Below are positions 55,748-64,000 of a stretch of DNA of 64,000 nt, one piece after another (within the stretch, counting starts at the first letter, position 1; each line of letters begins with the position of its first letter). The DNA comes from Streptomyces sp. Mut1 (GTDB lineage Bacteria > Actinomycetota > Actinomycetes > Streptomycetales > Streptomycetaceae), in assembly GCF_030719295.1 (NCBI RefSeq), contig NZ_CP120997.1, positions 3,414,501-3,478,500 of the forward strand. Reading direction: 5' to 3'. A model generated the notes under the pieces. It searched no databases and had not been told where the DNA came from. It saw nothing but the letters and a program-made list of their open reading frames with translations. A program made the position numbers and the translations under genes.

Positions 55748-58537
55748 ATGTCTGCCTGCGTACCCACTCGCCACGACCGCTCGTCCCGCAGTTCACGCCC
55801 TCCCCGGTCCTCGGGAGTCAAGCGACCACACAGCCCGCCGCCACGGCGCGGCGGCCGATTCCGCATCGCGGGCGCCGATGTGTCCGCATCCATCACCGTC
55901 TTCCTGCTCGCCATCCCCATGTCGCTGGGCCTGGCCGTCGCCATGGGCGCCCCGCTGGAAGCGGGCCTCATCTCCGCCGCGGTCGGTGGCATCGTCGCCG
56001 GACTGCTCGGCGGGACCCCCCTCCAGGTCTCCGGCCCGTCCGCCGGGCTGACCGTGGTAACGGCCGAGGTGATCCAGATCTACGGCTGGCGCACCACCTG
56101 CGCCATCACCATCGGAGCGGGACTGCTCCAGCTCATGCTGGGCTCACTGCGCGCCGCCCGCAGCGCGCTCGCCGTCAGCCCCGCCATCGTGCACGGCACC
56201 CTCGCCGGCATCGGTGTCGCCATCGCGCTCGCTCAACTGCACATCGTGCTGGGCGGTTCACCACAGAGCTCGGCCGTCTCCAACGCGCTCCATCTCCCGG
56301 AGCAATTGGCACGTGTCAGTCCGGCCGCTCCACTGATCGGCGCACTCACGATCGCGATCCTGGTGCTGTGGCCGCGGCTGCCAGGACGGTCAGGTCGGCT
56401 CCTGCGTCGCGTTCCGGCAGCCCTGGCCTCCGTGGGCTTGGCCACCGCCGCAGCAGCGTGGGCGGCGCCGTCGATCGCCCGGGTCGATCTGCCGTCCTGG
56501 CGCTCACACGCCCTCCCCGAAATGCCGCAGGGCCCCGTGCTCGGACTGGCTACAGCCGTCTTCACGATGATGCTCGTGGCCAGCCTCGAATCGCTGCTCG
56601 CCGCCGTCGCCGTGGACAAGCTGGCCGCCGACCGAAGCCGTGAGCGGGCTGCCGGTGCCGCCGCGGCAGGAGACGGACAGGGAGCGGTCGGCGCCGCCCG
56701 CCTCAGCCTTCCGCTCAAACGCTCCGACCTCGACCGGGAGCTCCGCGCACAGGGCATCGCCAACGCGGTATCGGGCCTGCTGGGCGGGCTCGCGGTCTCC
56801 GGCGGGGCCGTGCGCAGTTCGGCGAACGTGAGGGCCGGGGCGACCGGCCGCGCCTCCACGGTGCTGCACGGCGTGTGGATTCTCCTCGCCTCCGTCCTGC
56901 TCGTCACCGCCCTGGAGCGCATCCCGCTGGCCGCCCTCGGCGCGCTGGTGATGATGGTCGGGCTCAAGATGGTGAGCTTCGCGCACATCCGTAACGTCCA
57001 CCGGCACCGGGAGTTCCTTGTGTACGGCGCGACGATCGCCGGAGTGCTGCTCGTCGGCGTCCTCAAAGGCGTGGCGATCGGAATCGCTGCGGCGGTGGTG
57101 GTCGCTCTGCACCGGCTGGCCCGCACCCGCATCGCGGTCACCGAACGAGACGGCCGGTATCTCGTCGTTGTACGCGGCCAGTTGACCTTCCTGGCCGTGC
57201 CGCGGCTCAGCCGGACGCTGGGACGGCTGCCCCAGGACGCCGACGTGGTTGTCGAACTGGACGGCTTCTTCATGGATCACGCGGCGTACGAGACGATCCA
57301 GGACTGGAGCAACGCCCATAGCGCACACGGCGGCGGAGTGGCTTTCGCCGGCAGATCGGGCGGCAGGATCGCCGAGCCCACCTCATCGGCTCACTCCTGC
57401 TGCCGTCCATGGACCCCGTGGCGCAACCACCACTGCCACGACCAGCCCGAACACGCGCCTCCCACAAGGACGCCCGCCGACCACCCCGCTACCGCCCCGC
57501 CACCGGCCCCCGGCGCGGCCCCCGAGGCCACCCACACCGCCACCCCCACCGGCCCGGCCCCCACCACTGCGGCAGCCTCCGCAACCACCCGGCACGCCTC
57601 CAGCTGGACGACCCCCTCGGCGAAGCCCCGCACCAAATCGAGCGCCGCCCCCACCTCACCCCCGCCGGGCCCGCAGCTCACACCCACCTCACCCCCGCCG
57701 GGCCCGCAGCTCACGCCCGCGTCGCCCGCGCCCCCGCAGCCCCCGCAGCCCCCGCAGCCCCCGCAGCCCACAATCCTCGCGTCGGCGCCACGCCTCGCGC
57801 AGCCGGCACGGACCGCCCGGACCTCACGCGCGAGCGGCGCTCACCGGCTGGTCAGAGGTATCAGCTCGTTCCAGCGCGATACGGCACCCCTGGTCCGTGG
57901 GGAGCTGGCACGGCTCGCCGAGGAGGGCCAGCGGCCCTCCCAGCTCTTCATCACCTGCGCTGACTCACGCCTGGTGACGAGCATGATCACGGCCAGCGGA
58001 CCGGGCGACCTGTTCACCGTGCGCAACATCGGCAATCTGGTGCCGCCCCCGGAGACCGAGGACGGCGACCACTCGGTGGGGGCGGCGATCGAGTACGCGG
58101 TGGACACGCTCGGCGTGGAGTCCATCACCGTGTGCGGGCACTCCGGCTGCGGTGCGATGAACGCCCTCCTCGGCGCCGAGCCGGACACCCGGGACACGCC
58201 GCTACGGCGCTGGCTCCGGCACGGACTTCCCAGCCTGGAGCGAATGGCTTCGCGCAACCAAGCCCCCGCAAGGCTCTCCGGCCGGCAGCCCGCCGACGCG
58301 GTGGAGCAGCTCTGTCTGACCAATGTGGTCCAGCAGCTCGACCACCTGCGGGCCCATCCACCGGTGGCGCGCCGCATCGCCGACGGCACTCTCCAGCTCC
58401 ACGGCATGTATTTCCACGTCGCCGAAGCACAGTCGTATCTGCTGACCGAGCGCATGGGGACCGGAAACGGGCCGGATGAGGTCTTCGACCCGGTCGCGCC
58501 CGCCCAACCGGCCGAGCTGGCACGTACCGGCGCCTGA
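55748..58537 (+). CDS. SulP anion transporter-beta-carbonic anhydrase fusion
   Basis: A 929-aa two-enzyme protein. Residues 35-430 are a SulP/SLC26-type transporter (ADVSASITVFLLAIPMSLGLA, then GTPLQVSGPSAGLTVVTAEV, the anion-binding region), with a shortened STAS-like part (450-540). A 150-aa Pro/Thr/Ala-rich linker with short tandem repeats leads to a beta-carbonic anhydrase at 705-900: CADSRLVTS (Cys and Asp), HSGCGAMNAL (His and Cys), all zinc ligands present. The protein would import bicarbonate or sulfate and interconvert CO2/HCO3- at the membrane. The same fusion is known from actinobacteria (Rv3273 type). AGGAGGAG precedes the ATG. Confidence 0.93.
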   Translation: MSACVPTRHDRSSRSSRPPRSSGVKRPHSPPPRRGGRFRIAGADVSASITVFLLAIPMSLGLAVAMGAPLEAGLISAAVGGIVAGLLGGTPLQVSGPSAGLTVVTAEVIQIYGWRTTCAITIGAGLLQLMLGSLRAARSALAVSPAIVHGTLAGIGVAIALAQLHIVLGGSPQSSAVSNALHLPEQLARVSPAAPLIGALTIAILVLWPRLPGRSGRLLRRVPAALASVGLATAAAAWAAPSIARVDLPSWRSHALPEMPQGPVLGLATAVFTMMLVASLESLLAAVAVDKLAADRSRERAAGAAAAGDGQGAVGAARLSLPLKRSDLDRELRAQGIANAVSGLLGGLAVSGGAVRSSANVRAGATGRASTVLHGVWILLASVLLVTALERIPLAALGALVMMVGLKMVSFAHIRNVHRHREFLVYGATIAGVLLVGVLKGVAIGIAAAVVVALHRLARTRIAVTERDGRYLVVVRGQLTFLAVPRLSRTLGRLPQDADVVVELDGFFMDHAAYETIQDWSNAHSAHGGGVAFAGRSGGRIAEPTSSAHSCCRPWTPWRNHHCHDQPEHAPPTRTPADHPATAPPPAPGAAPEATHTATPTGPAPTTAAASATTRHASSWTTPSAKPRTKSSAAPTSPPPGPQLTPTSPPPGPQLTPASPAPPQPPQPPQPPQPTILASAPRLAQPARTARTSRASGAHRLVRGISSFQRDTAPLVRGELARLAEEGQRPSQLFITCADSRLVTSMITASGPGDLFTVRNIGNLVPPPETEDGDHSVGAAIEYAVDTLGVESITVCGHSGCGAMNALLGAEPDTRDTPLRRWLRHGLPSLERMASRNQAPARLSGRQPADAVEQLCLTNVVQQLDHLRAHPPVARRIADGTLQLHGMYFHVAEAQSYLLTERMGTGNGPDEVFDPVAPAQPAELARTGA

Positions 58538-58568
58538 ACCGCACAGGCCTCGGGTCCGTGAGACCTTG

Positions 58569-58733
58569 TGATCCCGCTTCCGCGTCACCGCGCAACCGCG
58601 CCGCACCGCCCCCCAGCCCGCCACCAGCACCGCCGCCACACGGGTGAACCACCACCCGACTACGGCGCCACCTGGCACTCCGCCACACCGGCGCCGTGCT
58701 CCACCGCGTCACTCCGGCGCGGAAGCGGGATCA
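58569..58733. mobile_element. 165-bp element bounded by perfect 16-bp inverted repeats (MITE-like)
   Basis: TGATCCCGCTTCCGCG (58569-58584) and its exact complement CGCGGAAGCGGGATCA (58718-58733). The 133-bp interior has no gene and holds another inverted repeat, ACGGCGCC...GGCGCCGT (about 58662-58708). No target-site duplication is evident in the flanks. It lies between the SulP gene and acs. Candidate miniature transposable element or a large RNA foldback; identity not proved. Confidence 0.45.
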
Positions 58734-58851
58734 TGCCCCTATACACGAGACACAGGTCTAAACCAATTCCTGGCAGACACTTGTCACCCGGCCTTGGGCC
58801 TGATGAGCTATGCCCCGGGACACAACGGACACCCTGGGACTGGGAGAAGTC

Positions 58852-60807
58852 GTGAGCAACGAGAGCCTGGCCAACCTGCTTCGGGAAGAGCGGAAGTTCG
58901 CACCGCCTGCCGAGCTGGCCGCCAACGCCAACGTCACCGCAGAGGCGTACGAGCAGGCCGAAGCGGACCGGCTGGGCTTCTGGGCCGAGCAGGCCCGCCG
59001 CCTGACCTGGGCCACCGAACCGACCGAGACACTCGACTGGAGCAACCCGCCCTTCGCGAAGTGGTTCGCGGACGGCGAGCTCAACGTCGCGTACAACTGC
59101 GTGGACCGTCACGTCGAGGCGGGCAACGGCGACCGGGTCGCCATCCACTTCGAGGGCGAGCCCGGCGACAGCCGCGCCATCACCTACGCGGAGCTGAAGG
59201 ACGAGGTCTCCCGCGCCGCCAACGCCCTCACCGAGCTCGGTGTCGGCAAGGGCGACCGGGTCGCCGTCTACCTCCCGATGATTCCCGAGGCCGCCGTCGC
59301 GATGCTGGCCTGCGCCCGCATCGGTGCAGCGCACTCGGTCGTCTTCGGCGGCTTCTCCGCCGACGCCATCGCCGCCCGCATCCAGGACGCGGACGCGAAG
59401 GTCGTCATCACCGCCGACGGCGGGTACCGCCGCGGCAAGCCCTCCGCGCTCAAGCCCGCGGTCGACGACGCCGTCTCGCGCATCGACACCGTGGAGCACG
59501 TCCTCGTCGTCCGCCGCACCGGACAGGACACCGCCTGGACCGAGGGCCGCGACGTCTGGTGGCACGAGATCACCGGCCGCCAGTCCGCCGAGCACACCCC
59601 CGAGGCATTCGAGGCGGAGCAGCCGCTGTTCATCCTGTACACGTCGGGCACGACGGGGAAGCCCAAGGGCATCCTGCACACCTCGGGCGGTTACCTCACC
59701 CAGGCGGCGTACACCCACCACGCGGTCTTCGACCTCAAGCCGGAGACGGACGTCTACTGGTGCACCGCCGACATCGGCTGGGTCACCGGGCACTCGTACA
59801 TCGTCTACGGGCCGCTGGCCAACGGCGCCACGCAGGTGATGTACGAGGGCACCCCCGACACCCCGCACCAGGGGCGTTTCTGGGAGATCGTCCAGAAGTA
59901 CGGGGTCACGATCCTCTACACCGCGCCGACCGCGATCCGTACGTTCATGAAGTGGGGGGACGACATCCCCGCGAAGTTCGACCTGACCTCCCTGCGTGTC
60001 CTGGGTTCGGTCGGCGAGCCGATCAACCCCGAGGCCTGGATCTGGTACCGCAAGCACATCGGTGCCGACAAGTGCCCGATCGTGGACACCTGGTGGCAGA
60101 CCGAGACCGGCACGATGATGATCTCGCCGCTGCCTGGCGTCACGGAGACCAAGCCGGGAAGCGCCCAGCGCGCCCTGCCGGGCATCTCGGCCACCGTCGT
60201 CGACGACGACGCCCGCGAGGTACCCAACGGCGGAGGCGGCTACCTCGTGCTCACCGAGCCGTGGCCCTCCATGCTGCGCACCATCTGGCGCGACGACCAG
60301 CGGTTCCTCGACACCTACTGGTCGCGCTTCGAGGGCAAGTACTTCGCCGGCGACGGCGCCAAGAAGGACGAGGACGGCGACATCTGGCTGCTGGGCCGGG
60401 TCGACGACGTCATGCTGGTCTCCGGACACAACATCTCCACCACCGAGGTCGAGTCCGCGCTCGTCTCGCACCCGTCGGTCGCCGAGGCCGCCGTGGTGGG
60501 CGCCGCCGACGAGACGACCGGCCAGGCCATCGTCGCCTTCGTCATCCTGCGAGGCACCGCCACCGCCTCCGACGAACTGGTGGCCCAGCTGCGCAACCAC
60601 GTCGGCACCACCCTCGGCCCGATCGCCAAGCCGAAGCGCATCATGCCGGTCGCCGAGCTGCCCAAGACCCGTTCCGGCAAGATCATGCGGCGCCTCCTGC
60701 GTGACGTTGCGGAGAACCGCGCCCTCGGCGACGTCACCACCCTCACCGACGCCTCGGTCATGGACCTGATCCAGACCCAGCTGCCGTCAGCCCCGTCGGA
60801 GGACTGA
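58852..60807 (+). CDS. acs: Acetyl-CoA synthetase
   Basis: A 651-aa AMP-forming ligase making acetyl-CoA from acetate, CoA and ATP. The ANL-family motifs are intact: P-loop [32 protein letters not shown], DxYWxxD region ([17 protein letters not shown]), and the C-terminal hinge [20 protein letters not shown]. The acetylatable Lys lies in [15 protein letters not shown]. The GTG at 58852 has GGGAG 5 nt upstream; the frame is open to 58810, but a longer N-terminus would not fit the family length. A hairpin follows at 60897. Confidence 0.97.
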   Translation: MSNESLANLLREERKFAPPAELAANANVTAEAYEQAEADRLGFWAEQARRLTWATEPTETLDWSNPPFAKWFADGELNVAYNCVDRHVEAGNGDRVAIHFEGEPGDSRAITYAELKDEVSRAANALTELGVGKGDRVAVYLPMIPEAAVAMLACARIGAAHSVVFGGFSADAIAARIQDADAKVVITADGGYRRGKPSALKPAVDDAVSRIDTVEHVLVVRRTGQDTAWTEGRDVWWHEITGRQSAEHTPEAFEAEQPLFILYTSGTTGKPKGILHTSGGYLTQAAYTHHAVFDLKPETDVYWCTADIGWVTGHSYIVYGPLANGATQVMYEGTPDTPHQGRFWEIVQKYGVTILYTAPTAIRTFMKWGDDIPAKFDLTSLRVLGSVGEPINPEAWIWYRKHIGADKCPIVDTWWQTETGTMMISPLPGVTETKPGSAQRALPGISATVVDDDAREVPNGGGGYLVLTEPWPSMLRTIWRDDQRFLDTYWSRFEGKYFAGDGAKKDEDGDIWLLGRVDDVMLVSGHNISTTEVESALVSHPSVAEAAVVGAADETTGQAIVAFVILRGTATASDELVAQLRNHVGTTLGPIAKPKRIMPVAELPKTRSGKIMRRLLRDVAENRALGDVTTLTDASVMDLIQTQLPSAPSED

Positions 60808-60896
60808 GCCCACGGCCCGAGGAGCACGGACCCGGCCGTTGGCGCACACGCCGTCGGCCGAGTTCAGCCCCCTCTCCGGAGACGGGCGCCGGCACT

Positions 60897-60931
60897 CGAA
60901 GGGCATCCGGCAGCGCGCCGGACGCCCTTCG
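60897..60931 (+). terminator. Terminator of acs
   Basis: CGAAGGGC-A-TCCGGC, loop AGCGC, GCCGGA-C-GCCCTTCG: a 14-bp stem with a single A/C mismatch, 89 bp after the acs stop. Confidence 0.7.
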
Positions 60932-61098
60932 GGCATCTAGAGTGCTGATCACTACCCACACCCCCGCACATCGCCCGGGTACAGTGGCCGCTGATCGGTA
61001 GAAGACAAGAAAAAAAGTCCACAGGGGTGCCGGGAAGTCTGGTCGGCAAGTGCATCAGCCATGCCATCGCTGCCGTACCGACCCGGAGGTCTCTCCCC

Positions 61099-62505
61099 GT
61101 GGCCACGCCCGACCCTGCACCCACCGGCCCCCGCCGCACGTTCCTGGGGCTGCTTCCGCTCCCCGAGCGGAACTTCGTCGCCGAGGCCCTGCGTACGGAG
61201 ACCGTAGGCGGTGTCATCCTGCTGGTCGCCGCCGTGGCCGCAGTGGTGTGGGCGAACACCTTCGGTTCGAGCTACGCGGCCGTCAGCCACTTCCACTTCG
61301 GGCCCGAAAGCCTCGGCCTCCATCTCTCCGTGGCGCACTGGGCCGCCGACGGGCTGCTCGCGGTCTTCTTCTTCGTCGCCGGCGTAGAACTCAAACGGGA
61401 ACTCGTCGCGGGCGAACTGCGCGACCCCAAAGCTGCCGCGCTCCCCGTGGCCGCCGCGCTCTGCGGTATGGCCGTACCAGCGGTCGTCTACACGCTGGTG
61501 AACGTCTTCGGCGACGGCTCCACGGACGGCTGGGCGGTCCCCACCGCCACCGACATCGCCTTCGCCCTCGCCGTCCTCGCCGTCATCGGCACCTCGTTGC
61601 CGGCCGCACTCCGGGCATTCCTGCTGACCCTCGCCGTCGTGGACGACCTCTTCGCGATCCTGATCATCGCGGTCTTCTTCACCGAGGACATCGACTTCGT
61701 CGCGCTCGGCGGCGCCTTCGTCGGCCTTGGCGTCTTCTACCTGCTGCTGCGGCTGGGAGTGCGCGGCTGGTACATCTACGTCCCGCTCGCCCTGGTCGTC
61801 TGGGGCCTGATGTACAACAGCGGCATCCACGCCACCATCGCCGGTGTCGCCATGGGCCTGATGCTCCGTTGCACCCGCCGCGACGGCGAGGACCACTCGC
61901 CCGGTGAACGCGTCGAACATCTGGTCCACCCGCTGTCGGCGGGCTTCGCCGTCCCGGTGTTCGCGCTGTTCTCCGCCGGTGTCTCCCTCTCCGGCGGCGC
62001 GCTGGCGGGTGTGTTCAGCCGGCCCGAAACGCTCGGCGTCGTCCTGGGGCTCGTCGCCGGAAAGACGATCGGCGTGTTCGGCGGTACGTGGCTGACCACC
62101 CGGCTCACCAGGGCGGAGCTCAACAAGGAGCTGGCCTGGGCCGATGTCTTCGCCGTCGCCACCCTTGCCGGCATCGGTTTCACCGTCTCGCTGCTGATCG
62201 GGGAGCTCGCCTTCGCCGGTGACGACGGCATGATCAACGAGATCAAGGCGTCGGTTCTGCTCGGCTCCCTGATTGCCGCCGTACTCTCCGGTGTACTGCT
62301 CAAACTCCGGGTACGCAGATACAGGGCACTGTCCGAGGCGGAGGAACTCGACGAGGACGGGTCCGGGGTGCCGGACGTCTACGAACAGGACGACCCGGCG
62401 TACCACCTGCGGATGGCCGCCATCCACGAGAAGAAGGCGGCCGAGCACCGCCGCCTTGCCCGACTGGCGGGGGCAGCGAGCAACAAGCCGGACAGTCCGG
62501 CATGA
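61099..62505 (+). CDS. nhaA: Na+/H+ antiporter NhaA
   Basis: A 468-aa membrane protein. The twelve-segment NhaA core is present: GVELKRELVAGELRD, the hallmark VVDDLFAILIIAVFF with the Asp pair equivalent to Asp163-Asp164 of E. coli NhaA, and GIGFTVSLLIGELAF near the C-terminus. It exchanges external protons for internal Na+ at alkaline pH. The last 70 residues form an acidic cytoplasmic extension with a helix (HLRMAAIHEKKAAEHRRLARL). The GTG at 61099 is fixed by GGAGGT 8 nt upstream. Confidence 0.95.
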   Translation: MATPDPAPTGPRRTFLGLLPLPERNFVAEALRTETVGGVILLVAAVAAVVWANTFGSSYAAVSHFHFGPESLGLHLSVAHWAADGLLAVFFFVAGVELKRELVAGELRDPKAAALPVAAALCGMAVPAVVYTLVNVFGDGSTDGWAVPTATDIAFALAVLAVIGTSLPAALRAFLLTLAVVDDLFAILIIAVFFTEDIDFVALGGAFVGLGVFYLLLRLGVRGWYIYVPLALVVWGLMYNSGIHATIAGVAMGLMLRCTRRDGEDHSPGERVEHLVHPLSAGFAVPVFALFSAGVSLSGGALAGVFSRPETLGVVLGLVAGKTIGVFGGTWLTTRLTRAELNKELAWADVFAVATLAGIGFTVSLLIGELAFAGDDGMINEIKASVLLGSLIAAVLSGVLLKLRVRRYRALSEAEELDEDGSGVPDVYEQDDPAYHLRMAAIHEKKAAEHRRLARLAGAASNKPDSPA

Positions 62506-62544
62506 TCTGACATCGGACGTGTTGAACAGGAGAGGGAGTCAGGG

Positions 62545-63075
62545 ATGAGCGACCCCGGCAATTACGCGGGCGGCGCCGACCGCAGTCTCGGCCAGTTGGT
62601 CGCGTCGGCGACGGCCGAACTGTCGGCACTGGTGCACGACGAGATCGCCCTGGCCAAGGCCGAGGTGCGGCAGGACGTCAAACGAGGCGTCATCGGCAGC
62701 GCGGCGTTCATCGTCACGGGCGTGCTGCTCCTGTTCGCGATCCCGGTGCTGAGCTTCGCGGCCGCGTACGGAATCCACAATCTGGGGCTGGGCCTCGCCT
62801 GGTCGTTCCTGATCGTGGGCGGGGCGTTCATCCTTCTGGGCATCCTGCTCGCGCTCTTCGGGTACGCGAAGTTCAAGAAGGTCAAGCCGCCGGAGAAGTC
62901 CATCGCCTCCGCCAAGCAGACCGCCGCCGTCCTCCAGGGCGTCAAGCCGCACCCCCGTCCGGGCATCGCCGCGGACGCGATCCTCCCGGTGGGCGGCAGC
63001 ACCCGCTCGGACAGGGCCATCGAGAACGTTCCGGTCCAGGACAACGCGTCGGCTGTGGCACGCTCAACCACATGA
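62545..63075 (+). CDS. Phage-holin-family (DUF1469) membrane protein
   Basis: A 176-aa protein: SLGQLVASATAELSALVHDEIALAKAEVRQDVKRG is a charged helix, followed by two membrane segments (GSAAFIVTGVLLLFAIPVLS and AWSFLIVGGAFILLGILLALFGY) and a Lys-rich tail. This is the PF07332 family; although called holin-like, chromosomal copies are not phage genes and probably bind the membrane in the cell envelope. The ATG follows GGAGAGGGAG. It overlaps the next gene by 4 nt (ATGA). Downstream of nhaA by 39 bp; probably the same operon. Confidence 0.88.
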   Translation: MSDPGNYAGGADRSLGQLVASATAELSALVHDEIALAKAEVRQDVKRGVIGSAAFIVTGVLLLFAIPVLSFAAAYGIHNLGLGLAWSFLIVGGAFILLGILLALFGYAKFKKVKPPEKSIASAKQTAAVLQGVKPHPRPGIAADAILPVGGSTRSDRAIENVPVQDNASAVARSTT

Positions 63076-64000
63076 CGGTCCCCGATTCCAGCGCGTTCGG
63101 CCCACCCGGCTCCGAAGACCGGGCGGGCCACGAAGGGCCGGGCCCGGCGGACCCCGCCCCCGCACCGTCCGCCCCGGCCGGCGGCCCCGTCCGCATCGAC
63201 GGCCCCTGGACCCACCGGGACGTCGCGGCGAACGGCGCGCGTTTCCACATCGCCGAAATGGGCGAAGGGCCGCTGGTCCTCCTCCTGCACGGCTTCCCGC
63301 AGTTCTGGTGGACCTGGCGCCACCAGCTGCCCGCGCTCGCCGAGGCGGGCTTCAGGGCCGTGGCGATGGACCTGCGCGGGGTGGGCGGCAGCGACCGCAC
63401 GCCCCGCGGCTACGACCCCGCCAACCTGGCGCTCGACATCACCGGCGTGATCAGGTCGCTCGGTGAGCCGGACGCGGCCCTGGTCGGCCACGACATGGGC
63501 GGATACCTGGCCTGGACGGCCGCGGTGATGCGCCCCAAGCTGGTGCGCCGGCTGGCCGTCTCCTCGATGCCCCACCCGCGACGGTGGCGTTCCTCGATGC
63601 TCTCCGACTTCGCGCAGTCCCGGGCCGGCTCGTACATCTGGGGCTTCCAGCGGCCGTGGGTACCGGAACGTCAGCTCGTGGCCGACGACGCGGCGCTGGT
63701 GGCCCGTCTGATCACCGACTGGGCGGGTCCGGGCACGGCTGAGTTCCCCGACGAGAGCTCGCTGGATGTCTACCGACGGGCCATGTCCATCCCCTCGACG
63801 GCACACTGCTCGATCGAGCCGTACCGCTGGATGGTGCGCTCGCTGGCGCGGCCGGACGGCATCCAGTTCAACCGGCGCATGAAACGGCCTGTGCGGGTGC
63901 CGACGCTGCATCTGCACGGTTCACTCGATCCGGCGGTCCGCACCCGCAGCTCCGCGGGGTCCGGCGAATATGTCGAGGCACCGTACCGATGGCGACTTTT
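63072..64000 (+). CDS. Alpha/beta hydrolase, epoxide-hydrolase-like, 5' part
   Basis: The first 309 codons; the gene runs off the right edge. After a 40-residue Pro/Gly-rich leader comes FHIAEMGEGPLVLLLHGFPQFWWTWRHQLPALAEAGFRAVAMDLRG, of which HGFPQ is the oxyanion loop. The nucleophile elbow is LVGHDMGGYLAW with Asp as nucleophile, as in epoxide hydrolases and haloalkane dehalogenases rather than Ser esterases. A cap domain follows (SSMLSDFAQSRAGSYIWGFQ). The later VPTLHLHGSLDPAVR carries the acid Asp. The final His lies beyond the window. It is translationally coupled to the holin-family gene. Confidence 0.85.
   Translation, partial: MTVPDSSAFGPPGSEDRAGHEGPGPADPAPAPSAPAGGPVRIDGPWTHRDVAANGARFHIAEMGEGPLVLLLHGFPQFWWTWRHQLPALAEAGFRAVAMDLRGVGGSDRTPRGYDPANLALDITGVIRSLGEPDAALVGHDMGGYLAWTAAVMRPKLVRRLAVSSMPHPRRWRSSMLSDFAQSRAGSYIWGFQRPWVPERQLVADDAALVARLITDWAGPGTAEFPDESSLDVYRRAMSIPSTAHCSIEPYRWMVRSLARPDGIQFNRRMKRPVRVPTLHLHGSLDPAVRTRSSAGSGEYVEAPYRWRL

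Noticed and set aside
62545..63075. Holin-family gene as a sign of a prophage
   Set aside because: No integrase, capsid, tail or lysin genes nearby; chromosomal DUF1469 proteins are common in Streptomyces and here the gene is in a housekeeping operon.

Overview
The window reads as a piece of a Streptomyces chromosome core. GC is very high, third codon positions are strongly G/C, and GTG and TTG starts are common. It carries Streptomyces-type genes: a TipA regulator with its internal start, a BldG anti-anti-sigma factor, a membrane-domain/thymidylate-kinase fusion, a topoisomerase I with a lysine-rich tail, and an abaA/whiJ-like HTH + ATPase + DUF397 set. Much of the gene order matches what I remember of two S. 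coelicolor intervals (around ppa-tipA-gad, and around tmk-topA-bldG-tad-acs-nhaA). That comparison is from memory, not from a search.

Layout. 1-8.5 kb: 5' part of a PBP4-type D-Ala-D-Ala carboxypeptidase, inorganic pyrophosphatase, ThrE-like exporter, DedA protein, YbjQ protein, tipA, a ClC channel, glutamate decarboxylase and a PadR regulator. 8.6-12.9 kb: an aldehyde dehydrogenase lacking its general-base Glu, the abaA-like trio and a lipoprotein. 12.9-19.3 kb: FUSC membrane protein, DUF2786 protein, family-A polymerase-like protein and a phosphotransferase. 19.3-23.8 kb is accessory and partly decayed: an FtsX permease remnant, TetR regulator, small membrane protein, SDR, GH43 enzyme with LacI-type operators, a hydrolase remnant and tRNA-Thr(CGT). 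23.9-34.2 kb: secreted peptidase-like lipoprotein, holB, tmk fusion, a 54-bp repeat array, topA and a small membrane protein.

34.4-42.5 kb: an ABC-2 exporter operon, a methyltransferase/ArsR pair, a lipoprotein, and bldG with its downstream anti-sigma kinase gene. 42.5-50.4 kb: an MrfA/Hrq1-type helicase convergent with a tightly overlapping seven-gene Tad (Flp pilus/type II secretion-like) operon. 50.6-55.5 kb: a possible small ORF, an HAD phosphatase, a degenerate Fic-fold protein, a CooC/MinD-type ATPase and a deacetylase-like lipoprotein. 55.7-64 kb: a SulP transporter-carbonic anhydrase fusion, a 165-bp element bounded by perfect 16-bp inverted repeats, acetyl-CoA synthetase, NhaA, a holin-family membrane protein and an epoxide-hydrolase-like gene cut by the window end.

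Regulation stands out. At least nine genes have a TAnnnT -10 box 6-7 nt before the start codon and no Shine-Dalgarno, so they are probably leaderless. Several regulators have clear palindromes next to them (TipA, PadR, TetR, LacI-type). Two genes of the abaA-like trio carry the same 12-bp tandem-repeat element upstream. I see no prophage, CRISPR array, complete insertion sequence or biosynthetic gene cluster.
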